Of a DNA stretch of 64,000 bases, positions 56,168-64,000 are shown piece after piece. A model generated the notes under the pieces. The model worked only from the letters and a program-made list of their open reading frames with translations, was not told the DNA's origin and made no database searches. The stretch comes from Paracyclopina nana (taxonomy: Eukaryota > Arthropoda > Copepoda > Cyclopoida > Cyclopettidae), in assembly GCA_019096065.1 (NCBI GenBank), contig JAGUCH010000001.1, positions 2,294,001 to 2,358,000 of the forward strand, written 5' to 3'. A program made the translations under genes and the position numbers. The first letter of the stretch is position 1, and each line of letters begins with the position of its first letter.

Positions 56168-59010
56168 GTGTCACCAGTATTTTGCATGAAGAAAAGTTGT
56201 TCTTTCTTCGCTGCTGCCAAAAGGTGCTCTTAAGAATAAGGCTGTGTTAATATTATCGGTGTTTTGCAGCTCCCGATTCTATACCATGATAATTTGCTAT
56301 CGCCTCCCAACACGCGCGAAGCAGCCTCATCCTCACTTACTGAAGAGTACACAATACGAGCGAGAAACGGCCCTACTCATCTGCTTTGGCTGCTATTTAC
56401 AAAAACCTTGGCTCGTTGAGGATCCCAAAACTAATTCCTACTTCCCATGCACTACGTTTCTTGCGCAGATGAGAGGGGCCCTTGTCGCCATTCTCCAGAT
56501 GTGAAAGAGTTTGAGCTTGGCATCAAAGTCAATATGACGTATTTGGCATGGTACCGAGAGATAGCATATAGTGAAGAAGGGCTCTTCTAAGCAAAATCTC
56601 TTGGTGACTGACGGAGGAGAAGGCTGGTGCAAACTTTTCTTCCTTGCTGGCAAAAGGGTATTATTATAAAGTAGCTGGCAGCCAAAAAGAAAGCTCAAAA
56701 GCTAGCTGCCACTTAATGATAACACGCTATCACACTTTGCCAAGCTTCGTCCTCTTCGCTTTGCTATTTAGCACTCTCAACTGAAAAATGCTCCTGCCTT
56801 GCATCCACAAAGATCAATTTCAGCCTCTTGACACACCACAAATAGGCCTCAAGCTGCTTTGCTCCATGCACGCCAAGTGAGGGAGGAGTGGGCATTTGCA
56901 TGGTAATGTTCCCTGAGCCCAAATTGAAATTCTAAATATTTCAGCGTGCAAGCTCCTCGATTCAAGGTGGGGAAAAGGGGGAAGAAGATTTGGAAAAAGG
57001 GCAGCAGCAGCAGCAATATAGCAGCTGCTGCTGGAGAAGAGATGATTTCAAACTGCTCTCCTCCCATATCTGATGATATGAAATGCCCTAGCTTTGCAAA
57101 CTCCAAAGATGATAGGTTCAAAATCCGGAAATGGAGCTCTTTTAGATAGTTTCAAACCTGGGCTGAGCTTGCTTATCTTGCATGTCATTGGAAAAGAAGG
57201 TGGTACTTCAACATATCATCATCATTTCAAAAAGTTCCACTGCATCACTTCATTGCCTCTCTCTCCCTTTTCTTCTAATCCCTTCCTTTTCGCCTATATC
57301 TGAGATTTCTGGGCTATTTCCAGCTGCTAGCACATTGCACATAAATCTCGAGAGAAATGATAGCTGCCTACAGCCATCATTATTTTTCTGAATTTCTGAG
57401 GCATCCTCTTCTTCTTCTTGAAAAAAGAGAGATATCATTTATAGCCTGAGAAATGCACGGGGTGGCTGCTCCAGAATTGGTGTAAATGATCACTGGAGGG
57501 CATATGCGAGTCCCAAGGGACTTCTAGATTACCACCCCTTTATCTGTGGGCCAAAAAACCATCTGAAAACCATCAAAAGTGAAAAACAACAAACAAAGAG
57601 AAAATACTAGCCAAAGATGATAAGACATGACCGCTAATGGTCTGTGTATGCAAACCGCCAATGCTTCTGGGGTGCCAAAGTGAAAGCTCTATTATTCTCA
57701 TAAATCCTCTGGCTCATTTAAATTAATGAGCTGCCTGATTAGGGTAAGGGGCAAATAATGACCTTAGTATTTGACAGATTGCTTCATCTTTTATTCAACT
57801 AATGCCTTTTTGAATGTTACTTTTCCCCTCAGCTCTCTGTTTTACTATGTCGGAATAGCTACTGCTATTCCCAGACATCTCAGTTTTTCGTGAAATCCAG
57901 ATGAGGGAGGAAAAAAGGAACCCTTTGTCAAACAGGAAATAGGAAAATGTGAGCGTTGGCTGTCAATGCCTCGGAAAACAACAAAGAGAAATCTATCAAA
58001 TATGCGCCATTTTGAATTTCCTATTTTGTCAACCATGCTACAGTATATCTTGACAGAGGCAAAATGGAAAACTCAGCTCGGCATTATTAATGCTCTTTAA
58101 AGACCTTTGGGGCAATACAAAAAAGAGTCGCGCGCGCGCGCGCTGATAAGCAAAAAAGGCTGAAAATAAACAGACCTCAGGGACCTTTAAGAATAAGTGC
58201 CTATGGGCTAAAAATGCAAAAGACCTTTCTTATCAGCTCGCATTTTAACCCCACCCACTCGCAGTGTATAGTAAATAAACCTTGACATCACCACCAGAAG
58301 CTAGAAAATGTCTCTCATCTTCTTCATCCAAGTCAGTAATTTATTCAGTGTCAAAATTTGGAGTAATTTTCTGCGGCTTTTACAATTTTCTTAAGTTTAC
58401 CGAGAATACACAAAATCGCAGCGGTTTGAACTTTTTGCCAGGACATTTCTAGGAAAAAGCTACCAAATTAATGTGCTTAAAATGAAGCTGACGACAGAAA
58501 TAGATTTTTTTCATCCTAAAAATGCCCAAATCCATCCCATTGACATCATTAATGACATTATGGTAAAATCAAAAACTAACAAAACAACTTGAGCTTGATG
58601 GCCATAACATCTTAACCAAAGAATTAGTGATTGTTGAAGGGAATGCAATAAGTTGTAACGTGAATCTATCGGTAAATGGCTTTTGAAATTACTGCATAAT
58701 AATACTTCAGCATCACTTTATGCCTGTATCTATCATGTGCTACTTTTATAAGTGGTCCAACCAGAATGTAAGACATTCCTTAAATGAAGTTTACCTCAAA
58801 TACGTATGTTCACAATTCTTTTTTTGCAAGCCAATCCGTAGCATAAAAGCGGTGAATTGCAAGAAGCGCAACTATTCGAATATGCTTTAGTCTACAAACC
58901 TCGACATTGATGAATTAGAATTGCCTTTGCAATCAAATCTTCAAGTCAAAATCGAAAGTGCACAAAAGTGTTGTTTGCTTTTGACAAACCAATAATTAAA
59001 AAAAATGTTT
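56168..59010. other. Intergenic between the hexosaminidase gene and tRNA-Leu
   Basis: No gene recognised on either strand. A (CG)n run lies at about 58128-58142 and GATA motifs recur (e.g. TGATAAG just after it). Regulatory DNA for Ir25a may be included. Confidence 0.4.
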
Positions 59011-59092
59011 TGGCAGCAGTGGGATTCGAACCCACGCCCCCGAAGAGACTGGTGCCTTAAACCAGCGCCTTAGACCGCTCGGCCATGCTACC
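59011..59092 (-). tRNA. tRNA-Leu (AAG)
   Basis: 82 nt on the minus strand. The acceptor stem GGTAGCA/TGCTGCC has one G-U pair; A box TGGCCGAGCGGTCTAAGGCG; anticodon stem CTGGT/ACCAG around loop TTAAGGC with anticodon AAG. A long class II variable arm and B box GGTTCGAATCC are present. All features fit a working tRNA-Leu; CCA is not encoded, as usual in nuclear genes. Confidence 0.95.
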
Positions 59093-59863
59093 TTCTTGCA
59101 ATCTAATGTTTTTTGTTCTAAAATACATTTTCTACATTGTCAAAGAGAAAAACGAAAGCTTTGCTAATGCAGCCTGATTCAGTTTGTGAGCACCCATGTA
59201 GCAACTTTTAACAAGTATGTTCACAATTCCCTTCATAAGTATGCATATAGATGAAACATCAGAGAATAATTCAAATTACTGACAACTTTTTTAAGTAAGC
59301 CAGTGCTAGAGGATGATGCAAACAACTAGTGCATTCACTTGATACTTGGAAGTGACATTTGCTGAAAATGTTAAATTCTAAAAGGCCTTAACATAATATC
59401 ACAGCACTAAGGACTTCTGTAGCACATCATGGTAATGTTTGGCCATGACCTGACAATTCGAGATGTAGCATAAAAATGGAAGCCTTCCTTGAAGTATTCA
59501 TGAGATGTGTTTTTTCTCATCTTTCGCATTTCGTATGAGGTTGCATCATCAATCATTCATAAAGGCCTTCAAATGACATTTTGTGAAAAGTTTGCAGGAA
59601 TACCGCATGTCACATAGAAATTAGCAGCAACATCCACCACTTTTCTTTGCTTCACTCGCAGACTGGACAGCCTGTAGAGCCTTGAAGGACAAGAAACTGC
59701 ATATCGATTGTTGTTTCCATTAAGAGTGCTACCACTATCATACCAGCATAGTATATTGAAAAACTTTCACCATAAATGCTAAGGTAGCTTTTCAGGAAGG
59801 CCTCACTTCAACTCCGAAAGTTGGGAAGTGACCATAGCATAGAATAAGCAAATGTAATTCATA
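59093..59863. other. Upstream region of Ir25a
   Basis: No gene seen. It must contain the Ir25a promoter; no clear TATA box near the start codon. Confidence 0.35.
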
Positions 59864-62800
59864 ATGTGGCCTTACTTAGGTATAGTTGCCCTGTGGGCCT
59901 TACTGGGGCCTGCTTTTGCTGCTGAAGTCAATTTATGTAGGTTTTTCCCGTTACTAATTCATGCCTAACAATCCTAATCCCGAGCCTGATTTTCAGTGTG
60001 GGTCAATGATGCTGGCAATGACATTGCTAAAGAAGCCATAAGCATTGGCCTTGATAATCCACCTTCGGGTATTACGATTGGGGCAAAGGAAATGCTCGAA
60101 TCAGCCAACTCTGATGTGGTGAAGGGCATCACTGAACTATGTGCGGCTTTGGATGCCATGATTGATGCTGGTGCACCACCTGACATCATCATTGACTCCA
60201 CGAGAGCTGGCATCATGGCGGATGTGGTCAAAACCATGACTTGGACATTGGGATATCCAACTTTGAGCACGAGCTATGGAGAAAAAGGAGACATTCGAGA
60301 ATGGAGAGATTTGACCGCAGAGCAGGCTAATTACCTCATCCAAATTCGTCCACCAGGAGATGTCATAACTGGGATAGTGCGACGTTTGATCCATATGCAA
60401 AACATCACCAATGCAGCCATTCTCTTTGATTCTTCATTTGGTGAGATGATCATTTTGATTCCATATTCTTTAATCAATTTAATTTTCAATTCGAAGTGAT
60501 GGACTATAAGTACAAAAGCCTGCTACTGAACATTCCTGTGAGGCACATCATCCATATGGTGAAAGACACGGATGCTGAGCTTCGCATGCAACTGAAGAAA
60601 ATTGCTGATGTGGATTTGAACAACTTTTTTGTGCTTGGCTCCATGGAGACAATTTCACGAGTGATGAGTGCAGGCAATGCCATGTCACTCGTGGGCAACA
60701 AATATGCCTGGTTTGGCCTTACAAAAGTAATTGTCTCATACCTTGCATAAAAACTTGATTTTTATTGAGCGATTGCAAATAGGAAGTTGACGGAAATTTG
60801 AACTGCGTTGGCTGCAATCACGACAAACTGGTCATGATGCCAGTCAACTCTCCAAAAAACACAGTCGCAAACCTGCGTAGAAATTACGGCCTCGAAGGAA
60901 AACCTGACATTGATGCTGCTTTCTACTATGACACTCTGATGCTAGGACTCAAAGCTGTGTCTGACTTGAAGACAGCTGGAGAATGGCCGGCAATTGAGTA
61001 CCAAAAGTGCAATGATTACACTCAAACTGATCCCATAATCCGGGATGTCAAACTTATGCAAGCTCTTACATCAGTATGTATAGCTAAAAGTAAGATAGCG
61101 TATTTTAATTTTTTTTTTCACTTAGACAAAAGCTACAGAGAATTTTGCCCCCATTATGGTGTCCGAAAATGGCAAGAGTTCTCCAGAGTTCGATGTCAGC
61201 ATCAATAAGTTCATGTTCAAGGGGGGCAGTTTGGCTTCAAAACAACTCATAGGTACTTGGAATGTAGGATCACCGATGAACATCATGACCAGCCCAGGAA
61301 TGAGTTTGGGCAACGTTGCAGCCAAAACCGTGTACAAAGTGGTCACTGTGGTAGTAAGTGATGAGGTTGCCTATTTGTACAATGACACAGTTTAAAATAA
61401 AGTGCCATTTAGCAACCACCGTTCGTCATGCGGGATCCGGATCCAAATTCAAAATATGGCTTCAAAGGCTACTGCATTGATCTGCTCGAGGCCTTGAGCG
61501 AATTGATGAAATTCGAGGTTCAAGTCTATGAAGTTCCGGATGGGCAATACGGAAGCATGACTCCGGATTTGAAGTGGAACGGAGTCATCAAAGAACTTGT
61601 AGACAGGGTATGGCACTAACTATCTTTTTTTCGGAATATTTGAAGTTTTCAAATCTTTTAAAAATGCAGAACGCAGATATTGCAGTTGGAGCCATTTCAG
61701 TGATGGCTGAGAGGGAAACTGTGATTGATTTCACAGTGCCTTACTATGACCTCGTCGGAATCACAATCATGATGAAGAAGCCCAAAGTGCCCACTTCTCT
61801 ATTCAAATTCTTGACTGTGTTGGAAAATAGCGTTTGGGGTTGCATTCTTGCAGCATATTTCTTCACTAGGTACACTTCTCCATTTCAATTAATTATGACT
61901 CTTTCATGCGAGTTTATTGATTATTGCAGCGTTCTTATGTGGATTTTCGACAAGTACAGCCCTTACAGCTACCAAAATAATATGGAAAAGTACAAGGACG
62001 ATGAGGAGAAGCGCTATTTCAATTTCAAAGAATGCCTGTGGTTTTGCATGACTTCTCTCACCCCTCAGGTAGAGGAAAAAGATTTTCTGATCACGGAGGC
62101 ACAGCACTTTTGATTTTCAGGGTGGAGGAGAAGCACCGAAAAATTTGTCTGGAAGATTGGTAGCAGCAACCTGGTGGCTGTTCGGTTTCATCATTATTGC
62201 CTCGTACACTGCAAATTTGGCCGCTTTCTTGACTGTATCAAGGTTGGAAACTCCTGTGGAGTCTTTGGAAGATTTGTCAAAGCAGTACAAAATTCAGTAC
62301 TCCCCACTGAATCAATCCGCAGCCATGGTCTACTTTGAAAGAATGGCCTACATAGAGGACAAATTCTACCAGTATGCTCAGCATAAATAGTTATAGTGCA
62401 AATTATAATTTTTGCCAACTTTAGGATATGGAAGGACATGTCCCTGAACGACTCCACAGATGAATACGAGCGATCCAAATTGGCTGTCTGGGATTACCCT
62501 GTGAGTGACAAGTACACCAAAATCTGGCAAAGCATGAGAGAGGCTGGCCTGCCCATGACATTGGAAGAGGCCAAGAAAAGGGTGAGGGACTCACCTTCGT
62601 CGAGCGAGGGCTATGCCTTCATCGGCGATGCGACTGACATTCGATACCAGGTTTTAACCAACTGTGACCTTCAAATGGTGGGAGAGGAATTTTCGAGAAA
62701 GCCATATGCACTCGCGGTGCAACAAGGCTCTCCCCTGAAAGACCAACTGAATGACGCGTAAAAATGATATGAACACTTTTATAAATTATCTCGGCTTATT

Positions 62801-63227
62801 CATTTGATCTTAGAATTTTGAAACTCCTCAATCAACGTAAACTCGAAACGTTCAAGGAGCGTTGGTGGAACCAGAATCCGGAAAAAGTGGTTTGTGAGGA
62901 TGACGGCGAGGACAGCGGAGGAGGAATATCCATTTACAACATAGGTAAATTAATTTCAAGCCCCAACTGAAAAATGAGTCATATTGCCATGCTTTTTCAG
63001 GTGGAGTGTTCATTGTGATATTTGTTGGCATAGCTTTGGCCATAGTCACTCTTATTATCGAGTATTGGTACTACAAGTACAAGAAGCCCGCAACGAACTC
63101 GGACGCTGTGGCCAAACAGCTGCAAGTGAAGCAGCAAGTTTTGAACTCGACTTATGCAGGCAAAGCTGAGTTTGGCATCAATTACCGAGGAAGCAACAAT
63201 CCTCCGGCTGTTGAAAATCAGTGGTGA
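59864..63227 (+). CDS. Ir25a: Ionotropic receptor 25a, chemosensory co-receptor
   Basis: Ligand-gated cation channel of the variant ionotropic glutamate receptor family and broadly expressed co-receptor in sensory neuron dendrites. Twelve exons: 59864-59936, 59997-60440, 60497-60726, 60783-61073, 61126-61353, 61413-61607, 61670-61869, 61930-62068, 62121-62371, 62425-62757, 62814-62944 and 63001-63227. They give 913 residues with consistent phases, and introns are 52-62 nt. Signal peptide about 1-20; amino-terminal domain up to about 410, a feature of Ir25a but not of most IRs. The split ligand-binding domain starts at [12 protein letters not shown]1 is at 541-560, the pore loop holds [14 protein letters not shown] (about 592-606), the SYTANLAAF gate motif is at 628-636 and TM4 near 841-860. 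[13 protein letters not shown] and [15 protein letters not shown] are also typical of the family. The neighbour on the right is convergent. Confidence 0.95.
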
Positions 63228-63423
63228 ACAGAGTTGATTTTTGGCTATTTTGTATGAATGGTGTGTGAGAAAAGTCCAAGAGCATAATACAATACAAGTA
63301 TCATTTTACATGATGGTCTATTTTAAATATTTGTCGATGTGAAAAATTAGCTATGTAGCATACACTGCTTGAATGCATGAGCACAATTCGTTAAATGTGA
63401 GCAAATTGAAAAATACACTGACT
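63228..63423. other. Convergent 3' spacer between Ir25a and TACC
   Basis: 196 bp hold both 3' ends, so the two untranslated regions probably abut or overlap. Confidence 0.5.
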
Positions 63424-64000
63424 TTAATTGCCAACCTTTGCAATCAACTCGTCGCAGATGGCTGTCAATTCTTCGTTTTCGTGGGCTTTCTGCTCGACAG
63501 TTCGCTCTAGGTTGTTGACTCGCATTTCTGCCTTTCGGAGCATTGCCTGGAGTTGAGCAACCTCGGAATCTCTGGCCTTGCTTAGAGACTCAATCTTCTT
63601 GTTGGCCCTGAAAAACATACAATATATAACAAAACGAATCGCATGTAAGGTCAGCCTGGTAATTACTCGTATAGTTTCTCCTCTGCGTGAGCCTTCAACT
63701 TTTCGTACTTCTCCTCAGATTTCTGCTGCTTTGCAGCAAACTCCAGAGCAAGAGCTTTTAATTGGTCTTCGTTCTTTTTGAATCCAGAAATGACCTCTTT
63801 GGTCCGCTCATACTTCCTACAATGTTCAAATGATCAACGCAATTACGTACGAAGGCCTCAATGGAAGAAAATGGCATACCTGTGAACATCATTAAATGCA
63901 CGTTCGGCAGAATGAAGATCATCAAGAGTTTGATCTCTTTCACGGACCACCTTTTCTTTTTCAATTTCCATGCAAACTCGCTCCCGTTCGCGATCAGCGA
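63424..64000 (-). CDS. Tacc: TACC family coiled-coil protein, C-terminal part only
   Basis: Transforming acidic coiled-coil protein, a centrosome and microtubule-plus-end factor that works with the XMAP215/Msps polymerase and Aurora A. The last three exons are seen on the minus strand: 64000-63880 (continues off the window), 63816-63667 and 63607-63424, encoding 150 residues up to the stop. Introns are 63 and 59 nt. The visible part is heptad-rich throughout and matches the conserved TACC domain: [43 protein letters not shown] and the C-terminal [16 protein letters not shown]. The domain is complete enough for a firm family call; the N-terminal region with acidic or SDP repeats lies outside. 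Convergent with Ir25a. Confidence 0.93.

Noticed and set aside
59864..63227. Call as an NMDA or AMPA-type glutamate receptor
   Set aside because: The SYTANLAAF gate is common to the whole superfamily, but the amino-terminal domain, the [10 protein letters not shown] start of the ligand domain, and the SLTPQGGGEAP pore and WKDMSLNDS segments fit Ir25a.
1..64000. CRISPR arrays, prokaryotic operons or phage genes
   Set aside because: The short-period arrays are degenerate without spacers, and all genes are spliced eukaryotic genes.

Overview
The window is nuclear DNA of an arthropod, most likely a crustacean (copepod-like gene content, inferred). The evidence is a ten-gene array of cuticle proteins with Rebers-Riddiford (RR) type chitin-binding domains, an Ir25a chemosensory co-receptor, two pickpocket-type DEG/ENaC channels, a u-shaped/FOG zinc-finger cofactor and a TACC coiled-coil gene. 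Introns are GT-AG and mostly 50-80 nt. No organism name can be fixed from the sequence alone.

Layout. 1-2585 (-): a DEG/ENaC channel whose 3' end runs off the left edge. 3.0-7.4 kb: repeat territory, with tRNA-derived SINE-like units carrying GC-rich palindromes followed by degenerate 20-30 bp tandem arrays. 8.6-9.5 kb (+): a small secreted protein built from cysteine-rich repeats, one per exon. 9.9-12.5 kb (+): a second DEG/ENaC channel. 18.3-20.6 kb (+): a compact FOG/u-shaped gene in about 14 kb of otherwise gene-free DNA rich in GATA motifs. 26.2-53.5 kb: ten cuticle protein genes in mixed orientation. 53.7-56.1 kb (+): a hexosaminidase-D-like GH20 enzyme with an N-terminal membrane anchor. 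59.0 kb (-): tRNA-Leu(AAG). 59.9-63.2 kb (+): Ir25a. 63.4-64.0 kb (-): the C-terminal end of a TACC gene, running off the right edge.

The cuticle array is the main functional unit. Every gene has a TATA box and a first coding exon of exactly two codons (Met-Lys or Met-Arg). A short phase-0 intron follows, and the second exon encodes the rest of the signal peptide, a low-complexity Tyr/Pro/Ser/His-rich region and, usually, an RR domain. Five genes have a full RR domain, three end halfway through it, one keeps only a relic and one has none. Some paralogues share nearly identical RR modules.

The intergenic DNA holds several short non-autonomous DNA transposons that can be delimited to the base by terminal inverted repeats and target-site duplications: four hAT-like elements with perfect 8-bp duplications (two of them nested one inside the other) and one element with CACAGTG termini and a 5-bp duplication. 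Exon joins were worked out by hand from splice sites and reading phase, and all complete models keep an open frame from start to stop.
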